Shown: piece after piece, positions 21,641 through 32,576 of the stretch
How positions within the stretch are numbered: position 1 is the first letter of the stretch
Layout of the letters: every line of letters begins with the position of its first letter
Assembly (NCBI GenBank): GCA_963575745.1
Contig: CAUYUJ010015014.1
Span: 143,218 to 207,217 of the forward strand
Origin: Prorocentrum cordatum
Taxonomy: Eukaryota > Sar > Dinophyceae > Prorocentrales > Prorocentraceae
DNA length: 64,000 nt
Direction: 5' to 3'
Notes under the pieces: generated by a model
What the model was told of the DNA's origin: nothing
The model's database searches: none
The model's input: the letters and a program-made list of their open reading frames with translations, nothing else
Position numbers and translations under genes: made by a program

Positions 21641-22549
21641 ATCTACCCACGAAAAAACTCGAAAACATGACTCTTCAACAAACTCGAAACTTCTTTCTCT
21701 CAACGACCACGACAATTCGAGTCTCAGAGCATCAGAAAATCAAATCCTGAACGACGAAAATTATTTTATCCGCCTCAAACCTTAATTCCAACCTGAACTG
21801 CCTCGAAAGTCTGCTCGTGCACCCTGCTCTGTTAGCACTACTTCAACACCTAGATTCTGAGAATCTCTGCAAAATTCTTGTGTTTCTATGGATCGAGATG
21901 TGACGATGTAATATGGAGAATCTCTACAAAAACGGAACACTTGATGAAATTACCTACTCATCGGGTCGCGTTGCTGAATTGTCGGCGATTTCGCCTGCCA
22001 AACACTCTAACATGCTTTCTTCTTGCGTGTAATTCTTGCGCTTCTCTGTATAATTCAGGGTCGTTCTCTGCTTCGGCTAATTCTTGCTCGTTTGCTAGAT
22101 CTGCGAAACGCGACTGCTCTAACCGTGCAAGATTTAATCGTGGTTCGGGCGGAGCAAACATCTGCACTTTGTTGCTAAGCATCTCGTATCAGCACGTCGT
22201 ATCTCCGCACTTTCAAAAAGAGAAACACAATGCAGAGGAAGCAGGAGGGAAAAGAAAGGAGCAAGGAGCCCCGCAGAGGCGACGCGCGACGCGCGCACCC
22301 TGCGCACCACGCAGAGCGGCTGGGGGAAAGGATAAGTAGGAAAGGGGGGGGAACACGAAGACAGACGAACGAAAGGCGACGGCGGGACACGACAGCAGTA
22401 GACGACGAGGGAGGAGAGGAGGGATAAGGCAAAGGGGAAAAAGGAAGAGGGAAAACGAGAGAAGGGAAGAGCTAACCACGCCAATCCCGGCACCCACGGA
22501 GCGGGTGCGAAGCCAGCGGGAGGCGAGGGGAAAACGAAACCGGCCAGTC

Positions 22550-23330
22550 GTCGAAAAAGGCGCGCACGAGCACGCACGAGATTTTGGCGGCGAGATTTCA
22601 ATTCGCTGACACCACGAGCAAAAACAATGACATTATATATGGAAACGACACGGAATGCTGAGCGTAAAAGAAAATCAGATGGTCCACCCGATGCTGTCTC
22701 TGTCTTCTGGGAGCCCTGGCCGGCGGCGGCGCCGTATCCAGCTTCAAGAAACTCTGAAAGCACGGAAGACTCAGTCCCAAAACAGCTCTGTGAACGACAC
22801 CGAGTATGCGTATGTCACGAAGAGTACAAAGGGGCGCCAAATTTAAAAAAACAAAGGGTCCGCGTCTGTCACACTCAGCGAACGCAGGAAACGAGAAAGG
22901 AGAGCGTCGAGAAGGACAGAAGACGAAGCATGATACACGGCAGAGGTTCTGTATTCAATGTACGACAAAACGTGCGCCTTATATAGACCGATCAATTCCG
23001 CATTGTTTTCAAAACGTCTGTTGCGCACATGCCCTCTTAAAGCACTCTGCCCGGATAGTCATGCAATCGTCAGCGAAAAATGTGTTCCATAAAGGCGGGC
23101 CCAAAACAATACCCTGGAAAACCATGTTTTCCATGCTGAACAGGCGAGAAAGCTGGCCTTCAATCGTCACTCGCGCCTTGCGTCAGCGAAGCCAAAGAAA
23201 GGCAGCAACTAGGGGGGGGCACTCCGGCCAACTGCAGCTTCGCACGCAAAATTTCATTATCGACACGGTCGAAAGCGCCAGAGACATCAGAGACACTTAT
23301 AGAGCTAGCATCGCGCTTGCGACGCAAGGA
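22550..23330 (-). pseudogene. Degenerate non-LTR (LINE-type) reverse transcriptase
   Basis: On the minus strand the sequence passes through a retrotransposon reverse-transcriptase order. Motif A is DVSGAFDRVDNEILRAKL (about 23,235-23,290). A motif-B-like and catalytic block, QGIVLGPPLWNTFFADD, follows at about 23,065-23,120. The thumb/C-terminal segment reads LIGLYKAHVLSYIEYRT (about 22,950-23,000) and RDIRILGVVHRAVLGLS (about 22,770-22,815). The pieces lie in different frames with stops between, and the interval between motif B and FADD looks shortened, so the copy is dead. Family knowledge: LINE enzymes reverse-transcribe RNA at a nicked target. The N-terminal part and endonuclease were not found; 23,330-24,700 gives only short AT-rich frames. 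Confidence 0.7.
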
Positions 23331-23719
23331 TTTACAAGCGGAACTCCAGCCGATTGAATAAAACAAACACTGCCTAATTTTGGACTGCGAAACAACACCG
23401 GTCTTTAAATCCACAAATTCGTCTGCTAATGGTGCGATCGCTTCAAAATGGGATTTTCCATGATGAACGGGCTTCTTTAAAAAATGAGTGATACACTGTG
23501 ATAACACAGAGGTGTCTGATATGACACGAATGGTTCGGAACGTTAGATGTGCAATGGGAACGAACTCAACCGATAAGCCAAGATAAGACAGCAACGATAA
23601 TGAAGGAAGGAAGGAAGTCAAACCAATAATAAAGGAAGTCAAACCAATAATATATGAAATGAATCCCATACAACACAAGATCATAATTTTATTATTCCCG
23701 CTGCGAATCTGCAATGCAT

Positions 23720-24934
23720 TTTTCTAAATCACCCCAACATGCAATTAAATATCGATTCGCTGATGACTTCAACTTTGCTCGTTCTCTCAACTTGCTTGAA
23801 TCTGCAATTTGCAAAATCACTTCTCGAGTTGTTCTGGAGTGGAAAAGATGCGTACGTTGGGGCATACTCTCTCTGCAATCGAGGAATGTTAAGCGTACTT
23901 GGATCGAATCACCTTGATATTCTCCGATTGTCTCGATCAACGAAACATTGTCACTAGAAGGAACAATTCGTTTTGAAAACGCATGCGCCCTTTGATAATC
24001 CTTTTACTTGTCGCAATATTCAACTGATATAGTCATCTTCTGACACTTCAATTGTGCAATCGCTTCGTCCGTAAGTCTTCTTTTTGAATGTAGCGTGTCG
24101 TATTATCCTGTACTTTTATTTTTTTGATACCGTTCTCTGTCTTCTCACTCTCTTGATAGGTATCGGCTCTTCATATGATTCGACTGGCAAACGCGTGGGA
24201 CCGGTTTTTTTTGAGCCGGCGCACTCAACTCAATCTTTTTTCTTTCTTTTTGGAACACGCTTGACTGCCAATTCTGCTTCTAGAATGTTATGCGCTGCGA
24301 ACTGTTCCATGTCCAAAATCTGCTTCTAAATGAGTCTGATTAGCCTGTTTCACTGCCATAAACTGAACCCTCTCACCTGGATTTGATCCGCATCGATACA
24401 GAATTGGAACGCCGGTCACCCACAATGGCAATACTAATATAATATATGGAAACATTCTCTTAACTTAAGCAGATCGAAAACGTGGTGTAGGAACTCTTGA
24501 ACGAGATTGCTTTGCACTTAGTCGAAAAGCGACGGAATAGATGCTCCTTGACAAAGACTTATTATGGAAATTCATTTAAATCGTCTGGCCGGTTACCTAA
24601 GGAAGATGATCATACAAAAATTTGCATAGCCACGGAGCGTGTGAGAAGATCTTCTCGGAATATACCAACAGCTTCGATTACCGATAACGGAAACTAGCCG
24701 TAGGTTTCGATATAATATAGCAACCGGTTTTCTTTGAAGTCGTGTCTTATTATTTCGTTGTTCTGTTATGTTTTCTTTTTATTTGTTATTTTCTTCTTCC
24801 GGCTCGCAATGTTGTTTCCTCGTATTCTTGTCTTACATTCTCTGATATTTATCTAATTCTCTTTTCTTTAGCTTTTTCTTTCCCTTTTCTTATTCTTATA
24901 AGTGGTCGAATTAATTAGATTCGATACGTGTATT
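23720..24934. other. AT-rich part of the island, no gene identified
   Basis: Short frames only. A single half-palindrome TTCATTTAAATC lies near 24,570. Nothing resembles a transposase by eye, though a strongly decayed one cannot be excluded. Confidence 0.4.
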
Positions 24935-25068
24935 TCATTTAAATCTACATTCAATTGATCGATTGTGATTCGATAAAGATATTCATTTTAATCTAGAATT
25001 AAAGGATTTCATGTCATATGAATCAGCACGCGTTCCATGATTTTTCATTTAAATCCAGATTTCAATGA
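24935..25068. repeat. Right palindrome array (3 diverged copies)
   Basis: Variants of TCATTTAAATCTAGATTTAA start at about 24,935, 24,983 and 25,045, spaced 48 and 62 bp, matching the spacing of the left array. The right copies have more substitutions than the left ones. Confidence 0.75.
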
Positions 25069-25129
25069 TTTTGAATTTAGAATCCAGAGTCTACCTTGGT
25101 TCTGGTGCTCAGCATGAAGGGAGGGGGCA

Positions 25130-25270
25130 GGTTCGAAGATCTGGATTCGGGAACGATTTTGTTCCCAACCATCCTGTGGTGTTGGGTCCTCGTTTTGAAG
25201 AGACGGTGCCCCGCGTTCCTCTCCTTCCTCCTGCCCCTCCTCCCCCTCCTTGCCTCTGCTCTCGGCACAC
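25130..25270 (-). repeat. Satellite-flank (tail) module, copy 1
   Basis: On the minus strand it reads AACGCGGGGCACCGTCTCTT, then CAAAACGAGGACCCAACACC, ACAGGATGGTTGGGAA. The same order is found on the plus strand at about 32,437-32,500 beside the 89-bp array. A CT-rich tract separates it from the satellite in both places. Confidence 0.75.
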
Positions 25271-25277
25271 CTCTCAC

Positions 25278-27128
25278 GCGTTTCGTAGCCCCATAGGGAG
25301 CTCCACCGAAGGCCCCAGTGGGGGTGTTCGCATGCGGTTCCCCCACCCAGGGCAGCGTTTCGTGGCCCCATAGGGAGCTCCACCGAAGGCCCCAGTGGGG
25401 GTGTTCGCATGCGGTTCCCCCACCCAGGGCAGCGTTTCGTGGCCCCATAGGGAGCTCCACCGAAGGCCCCAGTGGGGGTGTTCGCATGCGGTTCCCCCAC
25501 CCAGGGCAGCGTTTCGTAGCCCCATAGGGAGCTCCACCGAAGGCCCCAGTGGGGGTGTTCGCATGCGGTTCCCCCACCCAGGGCAGCGTTTCGTGGCCCC
25601 ATAGGGAGCTCCACCGAAGGCCCCAGTGGGGGTGTTCGCATGCGGTTCCCCCACCCAGGGCAGCGTTTCGTAGCCCCATAGGGAGCTCCACCGAAGGCCC
25701 CAGTGGGGGTGTTCGCATGCGGTTCCCCCACCCAGGGCAGCGTTTCGTGGCCCCATAGGGAGCTCCACCGAAGGCCCCAGTGGGGGTGTTCGCATGCGGT
25801 TCCCCCACCCAGGGCAGCGTTTCGTAGCCCCATAGGGAGCTCCACCGAAGGCCCCAGTGGGGGTGTTCGCATGCGGTTCCCCCACCCAGGGCAGCGTTTC
25901 GTGGCCCCATAGGGAGCTCCACCGAAGGCCCCAGTGGGGGTGTTCGCATGCGGTTCCCCCACCCAGGGCAGCGTTTCGTAGCCCCATAGGGAGCTCCACA
26001 GCCCCAGGGGAGCTCCACCGGAGGCCCCAGCTGGGGGTGTTCGCATGCGGTTCGTGGCCCCACCCACCGAAGGCCCCAGCGCATGCGGTTCGTTTCGGCC
26101 CCATAGGGAGCTCCACCGAAGGCCCCAGTGGGGGTGTTCGCATGCGGTTCCCCCACCCAGGGCAGCGTTTCGTGGCCCCATAGGGAGCTCCACCGAAGGC
26201 CCCAGTGGGGGTGTTCGCATGCGGTTCCCCCACCCAGGGCAGCGTTTCGTAGCCCCATAGGGAGCTCCACCGAAGGCCCCAGTGGGGGTGTTCGCATGCG
26301 GTTCCCCCACCCAGGGCAGCGTTTCGTGGCCCCATAGGGAGCTCCACCGAAGGCCCCAGTGGGGGTGTTCGCATGCGGTTCCCCCACCCAGGGCAGCGTT
26401 TCGTAGCCCCATAGGGAGCTCCACCGAAGGCCCCAGTGGGGGTGTTCGCATGCGGTTCCCCCACCCAGGGCAGCGTTTCGTGGCCCCATAGGGAGCTCCA
26501 CCGAAGGCCCCAGTGGGGGTGTTCGCATGCGGTTCCCCCACCCAGGGCAGCGTTTCGTGGCCCCATAGGGAGCTCCACCGAAGGCCCCAGTGGGGGTGTT
26601 CGCATGCGGTTCCCCCACCCAGGGCAGCGTTTCGTGGCCCCATAGGGAGCTCCACCGAAGGCCCCAGTGGGGGTGTTCGCATGCGGTTCCCCCACCCAGG
26701 GCAGCGTTTCGTGGCCCCATAGGGAGCTCCACCGAAGGCCCCAGTGGGGGTGTTCGCATGCGGTTCCCCCACCCAGGGCAGCGTTTCGTAGCCCCATAGG
26801 GAGCTCCACCGAAGGCCCCAGTGGGGGTGTTCGCATGCGGTTCCCCCACCCAGGGCAGCGCTTCGTGGCCCCATGGGGAGCTCCACCGAAAGCCCCCGTG
26901 GCGCAGTTCGCATGCGCTTCCCCCACCCAGGGCAGCGTTTCGTGGCACCATAGGGAGCTCCACCGAAGGCCCCAGTGGCGCAGTTCGCATGCGGTTCCCC
27001 CACCCAGGGCAGCGTTTCGTAGCCCCATAGGGAGCTCCACCGAAGGCCCGCCCCGGTGGCGCAGTCCGCATGCGGTTCCCCCATCCAAGGCAGCGCTTCG
27101 TGGCCCCATATGGAGCCCCACCGAAAGC
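25278..27128 (-). repeat. 77-bp satellite array, ~24 units, with 154-bp higher order
   Basis: The unit (minus strand) contains GGTGGAGCTCCCTATGGGGC, CACGAAACGCTGCCCTGGGT, GGGGGAACCGCATGCGAACA and CCCCCACTGGGGCCTTC. Copies are nearly identical; those at 26,860-27,128 and one scrambled stretch at about 25,990-26,110 are more diverged. A G/A variant (GTGGCCCC or GTAGCCCC on the plus strand) alternates through much of the array, giving a 154-bp dimer. Because 77 is not a multiple of three, all three minus frames run open through it (727, 686 and 621 residues). These are the same sequence in three phases and not evidence for a protein. Confidence 0.9.
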
Positions 27129-27139
27129 GGCACCCACAA

Positions 27140-29399
27140 CGCGTTACCAACAATTGCTTATGGTTGGGTCTTTCGCCAAGATATTTTTTTTTCCCTTTGG
27201 GGCTCATTGCCGGGCCAGGGACCTTCAAAAACGGGTTCGGGGTGACAAATTGCTCCTGATGGACCCCAGGATGGGCCCGCGGACCGATTTTGAGTGGATT
27301 TGGCCTCGTCCCCCCTCCCGGCCGATGTTCCGGGTCCCCAAGCAGTTCAGGCCTTTCGGCCGCCTCTAACCCCAGCGTGCGCCAAACGCAGGACGGAGCA
27401 CCCTCACTAGATTCGGAGCCACATTCTGTCGGTGAGTCACCTCCTGATAGACGTCTAGCGCACGATTCCCACTGGTGCTAGTCATTTACCTTTGATTCGG
27501 AGCATCCGCGGCAGAGCATCCGCGGCAGAGCGACAAAAGGGACGCGAGAGGAAACCTTTGGCACAGAGCTGCGACTGGAATTGATTCGTGTATAGCGCCG
27601 TGAGAGCCGATGTTCCTGGTCGTGTGACTCCGACGATGGGGGACAGCTTAGGGTTATTCTGGCCATGCCGCCGTCGCATCGCTGTCTGCCGAAGGGACTA
27701 TGAGGCTTCTGAGGGGTCGGGCGGCCGCGTTGTCGTCAGAATTCCCAACCCCTTCCTGGGGTCCCAGGACACCGCTTTCCCAAGGTATATGTGAAACAGA
27801 GGCGTCCAGAAAGGAAAGCATTATCACCAGGGTTGGCTGGAGGGCGTTGACCTGGACGGTTGGTCGGGTTAGTGCGGGTTCGCGGGGGGGGGGTTCGGCC
27901 AGGCGTGTCGTTGAAGGGAAGGTTGTGCCGTCACGAGGTGTATGCGAACAGCGAAAGCGATAGTGCCAAGTCTCTTTCTTGTTTCCCATCGAAGTCCTAG
28001 ACGCTGTCATGTTCCTACTCGCCATCCTCCTCCAGCGGCTTCCTCTTAGATCGTCGTCCGCCTCTTGTTTATCCTCCCCATCGTCCTGAATCTCCTCTCT
28101 CTCATCAGGCTCAGGGGCGAGTTCATCGAGCCCCAGACGCCCATTCATCGCCGGTGCGGCCCTAACAGCCCACCCAGCCCAGGAACGCATGGTTTCGCGA
28201 TCGAGAGCCGATCGCCGATCTTTCGGCGACATATCGCTGGTACAAGATCCATGTCCCCCCCCCCCCTGAGCTGGTCCCCCATACATCGTCCTCCTCGCAA
28301 ATCCACGGCCACACCGACCGCGTTGTCATGGCAGGCAACGCCAGCAATCCGTGGATGACGCGGATATCTCCACCTCCCCCGCTTCCTCCTTGCTCGCGCG
28401 ATGGAGGAGCGGCTGACGCGGATCCCCTCCTCTTCCTCCGCATCCTCCATTCGTGCGCGCTGGAGGAACGATTGAGGCGGATCTTGTCCCGGCATGTCCG
28501 ACGATGCATCTGCCAGAGGGGGAATACGCGGCCCCATGGGATCCCGACATCTGCGCCGGGGTCGATTGATGCCGAAAGTGACGGAGGAAGGCGTCAGAAT
28601 GGCACACCGAACGATACCCCAGACGTCTGGGTCCTCCTCCACCTCCCCCTCTTCCCCCACCCCCCTCTGAGCAGGTACGCTTCTGTGGTTGAAAACCCCA
28701 CGAATCTAGTCAGCTCCCGTCTAATCTAGCTTAGTTCCGTATGTCCGGTTTCATCTTGGGGTTCACCTGGATTAGCTTGGCCCGCTTTCATTGCCCCTTA
28801 ATAGGTTGATCATACTTTCTCGTCGTTCTTATGAAGGCCTCCTTCTAGTTGCTTCCTAACCCTCTCCTCCCCCTCCTCCTCTTTACCTGGGTACCCCGCT
28901 TGTCTGTGGACGGGGGATGGGGGCCGTGTTTGAGGGGTTCACCAGGGTTCGGTTTCGGCATTTCGTGTGGGAAATGTTTGGCCGCGATTCGGCAGATGTT
29001 TGTTCGTTCATGTCGGTCGCATCTGTTTCTCCAGCTCCAGCGCGCTTTCGTTGGAACAACGGCTGCGCCTGCCGTTGACGTCCTCGTCTCCTCCTCCTCT
29101 GCCTCCCTCCTCCCGTCTCCTCCTCCTCCACTCCCCTCCGCTGCCGCTGCCTCTAGCACGGCGTCGAGGAAAGGAGCATGACGCGCGTGGTCTAGCCATG
29201 GTCGTGGACGGCTCCCTTCTTGCGCTGGTCTCCTTTCTTAGACTACCTTCTCCTGGGACGTTCCGTTCGGAGTCGGCGCTGGCATATCCCTGATCGAGAA
29301 CGGGCTGAATCTCGATGAGTCTCATTCAATCCTGCTTGTTCCCGCTTAGTCCGATTCAACGTTGCTGAATCCCGGGCTCAATTTGGCCTAATTTGTCAT
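27140..29399. other. Intergenic DNA, no gene recognised
   Basis: Contains the uninterrupted relative (about 28,150-28,290) of the 18.1-18.4 kb locus that carries nested element B. It also holds CT-rich stretches near 29,075-29,150 and TTGATCCGGCTTAG-like degenerate units near 28,680-28,800 and 29,310-29,390. A short duplication of a 13-bp AGCATCCGCGGCA unit lies at 27,497-27,524. Confidence 0.45.
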
Positions 29400-29620
29400 C
29401 GGGGCGGCCAAGAGGGGGGTGATGACTAGGGTGGGTGGATCTCAGACATGGGGCCATGCTATCCCCCCAGATGCCACGGCACCTGTTCTTAGTTCAATCT
29501 GTCCCTGGCCCCCCTGGGCCGCGCACATGCCGCCGGCCACGGTTTGCGCCCTCCATCTTGGACAACCCCCTTTGGCCGCCCCAGATGTCAGTATGGCCCC
29601 CAATCGAGCTTAATCGCCTT
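29400..29620 (+). repeat. Dispersed repeat E, copy 1
   Basis: Order: GGGGCGGCCAAGAGGGGGGT, GGGGCCATGCTATCCCCCCA, GGGCCGCGCACATGCCGCCG, TTGGCCGCCCC. It aligns with 53,210-53,405 and, less well, 52,530-52,700. Degenerate TTGATCCGGCTTAG-type sequence precedes it in two of the three loci. Confidence 0.7.
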
Positions 29621-30251
29621 TAATCGTTCTTGCGAAGGCCTCCCAGGAGTTACCTGACCTTTCGATATCTGTTCATGGAAGTCCTGGGCGGCGACATTGA
29701 AACCAGCCTTCCCTGCATTGGACCGCATTTGGCCCTTCCCTGCTCCTTCTCGCCCCTCCCAAATTTGGTTGCATCTATCCCAAATCGGACAGCGTCAGGG
29801 ACCACGCAGGCTCCCCTGGAACGCACACCAGACCTCCTAGGAGTTGCCTCCGAATCTTCAGAAGACGGCCCTGGGATTTTTTTGCTGTCATTTAATATGT
29901 CTTTTCTGCGTCTCCAGTGGTCCGCAGCCGTTTGCTGGCGCAATTGGAGTCCACAGGGATCGAGTAGGGGATCAACTGCAGAGTCGACTTACCCCGAAAT
30001 CGATGTTTCGTCGCATCATGTGGGCCCCACTGGAGGAGTCACCGGAGACCGCTCGAGGCTCGCAGGGGGGGCCACCTTGGTGGCCACTGGAGCGGCCACG
30101 CCGGCCAATCAGGTGATTACGAGAGGTTCCCAGGAGCGTCTTCTGAACTGCAGTCCCACAGATCGAACGTATTGAACAAATAAGATAGAGTTTTTTCGCA
30201 GTTATCCTGCTTCTAGGGGCCCTCGCCGGGCCCCAGGACCGTCAGCTTAGC

Positions 30252-30533
30252 TTGGCGAAGGACCCAACCATATGCAGTTGTGAATACCGCAACTGTGAAT
30301 ACCATCTTTGCCCGCGCTCCCTATGTGGCGACAGCTTCCCACCGGAACCCGACATGCTCAAGAACACGTTCGCGGCCGTCTTCGCGGGCGCCGACGACGA
30401 CGCGGACGGCGCCCCTCTGATCGAGGAGCAAAAGCAGAAGAGGGCTTTGAGAGCCATGGGGGAGGAGGTGGCGTTGCACGTCGACACGGCGGAGTACGAC
30501 GCCCAGGCGCGGTTGTTGAAACAACACATTTAT
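30252..30533 (+). CDS. Candidate exon cut by the 89-bp satellite, unidentified
   Basis: From an ATG at 30,353 the frame reads MLKNTFAAVFAGADDDADGA, then PLIEEQKQKRALRAMGEEVA and LHVDTAEYDAQARLLKQH, a credible soluble, helix-rich, acidic segment. At about 30,534 the frame enters the satellite (YGATILVRG...), so the natural continuation is absent here. No domain is recognised. It may be the 5' part of a gene whose 3' part was displaced by satellite expansion, or an exon whose donor lies near 30,530. Confidence 0.35.
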
Positions 30534-32300
30534 GGGGCCACGATCCTCGTGAGGGGTGTGCCGCAATGGCCCGGGGCCGCCGTGCGAACCTTGCCACTGG
30601 CGCCTTCGCTGGAGCTCCTATGGGGCCACGATCCTCGTGAGGGGTGCGCCGAAATGCCCCGAGGCCGCCATGCGAACCTTGCCACTGGCGCCTTCGCTGG
30701 AGCTCCCTATGGGGCGGGCCACGATCCTCGTGAAGGGTGTGCCGAAATGGCCCGAGGCCGCCGTGCGAACCCTGCCACTCGGGCCTGCGGCGGAGCTCCC
30801 TATGGGGCCACGATCCTCGTGAGGGGTGTGCCGAAGTGGCCACAGGCCGCCGCGCGAACGCTGCCACTGGCGCCGTCGGTGGAGCTCCCTATGGGGCCAC
30901 GATCCTCGTGGGCCGAACTGGCCCGAGGCCGCCGCGCAAACCCTGCCACTGGCGCCTTCGGTGGAGCTCTCTAGGGGCCACGACCCTCGTGAGGGGTGTG
31001 CCGAAATGGCCCGAGGCCGCCGTGCGAACGCTGCCACTGGGGGTCTTCGGTGGAGCTCCCTATGGGGCCACGATCCTGAGAGGTGTGCCGAAATGGCCCG
31101 AGGCCGCCATGGGAACCCTGTCACTGGGGGCCTTCGGTGGAGCCCCCTATGCGGCCACGATCCTCGTGACGGGCGTGCCGACATGGCCCGAGGCCGCCGC
31201 GCGAACCCTGCCACTGGCGCCTTCGGTGGAGCTCCCTATGGGGCCACGATCCTCGTGATGGGGTGTGCCGAAATGGCCCGAGGCCGCCGCGCGAACCCTG
31301 CCGCTACGATCCTCGTGAGGGGTGTGCAGACATGGCCCGAGGCCGCCGTGCGAACCCTGCCACTGGCGCCTTCGGTGGAGTTCCCTATGGGGCCACGATA
31401 CTCGTGAGGGGTGTGCCGAAATGGCCCGAGGCCGCCATGCGAACGCTGCCACTGGCGCCTTCGGTGGAGCTCCCTGTGGGGCCACGATCCTCCTGAGGGG
31501 TCTGCCGAAATGGGGCGGGGCCGCCATGGAACGAGGCCGCCATGCGAACGCTGCCACTGGCGCCTTCGGTGGAGCTCCCTATGGGGCCGCGATCCTAGTG
31601 AGGGGTGTGCCGACATGGCCCGAGGCCGCCGCGCGAACCCTGCCACTGGGGCCTTCGGTGGAGCTCTCTATTGGGCCACGATCCTAGTGAGGGGTGTGCC
31701 GAAATGGCCCGAGGCCGCCATGCGAACGTTGCCATTGGGGCCTTCGGTGGAGCTCCCTATGGGGCCACGATCCTCGTGAGGGGTGTGCCGACATGGGGCG
31801 GGGCCGCCATGCGAACGCTGCCACTGGGGCCTTCGGTGGAGCTCCCTATGGGGCCACGAACCGTGTGAGGAGTGCGCCAAAATGGGGCGGGGCCGCCATG
31901 CGAACGCTGCCACTGGGGCCTTCGGTGGAGCTCCCTATGGGGCCATGATCCTCGTGAGGGGTGTGCCGACATGGGGCGGGGCCGCCATGCGAACGCTGCC
32001 ACTGGAGCCTCCGGTGGAGCTCCCTATGAGGCCACGAACCGTGTGAGGGGTGCGCCGAAATGGGGCGGGGCCGCCATGCGAACGCTGCAACTGGGGCCTT
32101 CGGTGGAGCTCCCTATGGGGCCACGATCCTCGTGAGGGGTGTGCCGAAATGGGGCGGGGCCGCCATGCGAACGCTGCCACTGGAGCCTTCGGTGGAGCTC
32201 CCTGTGGGGCCACGAACCGTGTGAGGGGTGCGCCAGAATGGGGCGTGGCCGCCATGCGAACGCTGCCACCGGCGCCTTCGGTGGAGCTCCCTGTGGGTCA
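30534..32300 (+). repeat. 89-bp satellite array, ~20 units
   Basis: Unit blocks are GCCACGATCCTCGTGAGGGG, TGTGCCGAAATGGCCCGAGG, CCGCCATGCGAACGCTGCCA and CTGGCGCCTTCGGTGGAGCT. Spacing is 89 bp (for example 31,605, 31,694, 31,783 and 31,872). It shares GGTGGAGCTCCCTATGGGGC and CATGCGAAC...CACTGG(G/C)GCCTTC with the 77-bp family but has a different middle, so the two are subfamilies of one satellite. Some units are shortened (near 30,905, 31,075, 31,305). Open frames through it are by-products. Confidence 0.9.
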
Positions 32301-32317
32301 AACGCAGGGAGGAGGGA

Positions 32318-32436
32318 GGAGGGACGGGAGGGTGGAGGAGGGGGAGGGGGGAGGAGGGGGAGGAGGAGAGAAGAGGAGGAGGAGGAGGAGGAGGAGGAGG
32401 AGGAGGAAGAGGAGGAGGAGGAGGAGGAGGAGAAGG
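32318..32436 (+). repeat. (GGA)n tract beside the satellite
   Basis: GGAGGAGGA simple sequence linking the 89-bp array to the tail module, in the same position as the CT tract at 25,205-25,262 in the other array. Confidence 0.85.
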
Positions 32437-32576
32437 AACGCGGGGCGACGTCTCTTCAAAACGAGGACCCATCACCACAGGATGGCTGGGAAAAACGACT
32501 CGGGATGAAAACAGGTCCCGGGGAATGTGTCGAGGCTTCCGGGGACCCCGTGTTGAAAAAAATACGACATCGGATC
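32437..32576 (+). repeat. Satellite-flank (tail) module, copy 2, with K-type motif
   Basis: Reads AACGCGGGGCGACGTCTCTT, CAAAACGAGGACCCATCACC, ACAGGATGGCTGGGAA, then the K-type motif GATGAAAACAGGTCCCGGGG...GTGTCGAGG. It is inverted relative to copy 1 at 25,130-25,270, matching the inversion of the arrays. Confidence 0.75.

Larger units (their letters stand above)
20473..25087. mobile_element. 4.6-kb AT-rich island with inverted ends and subterminal palindromes
   Basis: The left end CTGGATTCTA (20,473-20,482) is exactly repeated in inverse at 25,078-25,087 (TAGAATCCAG). Just inside each end lie spaced copies of the palindrome ATTTAAATCTAGATTTAAAT or close variants: seven on the left (20,495-20,819) and three on the right (24,935-25,068). 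Between them the DNA from about 21,640 is clearly richer in A/T than the GC-rich surroundings and holds reverse-transcriptase remains (about 22,550-23,330). This organisation, terminal inverted repeat plus subterminal repeat array, is that of a DNA transposon or a composite insertion. No transposase was recognised and no target-site duplication confirmed. Confidence 0.6.

Noticed and set aside
25045-27228. Minus-strand open frames of 727, 686 and 621 residues
   Set aside because: They are the same 77-bp satellite read in three phases. The repeat is not a multiple of three and has no stop in any phase. No domain, start context or composition of a real protein.
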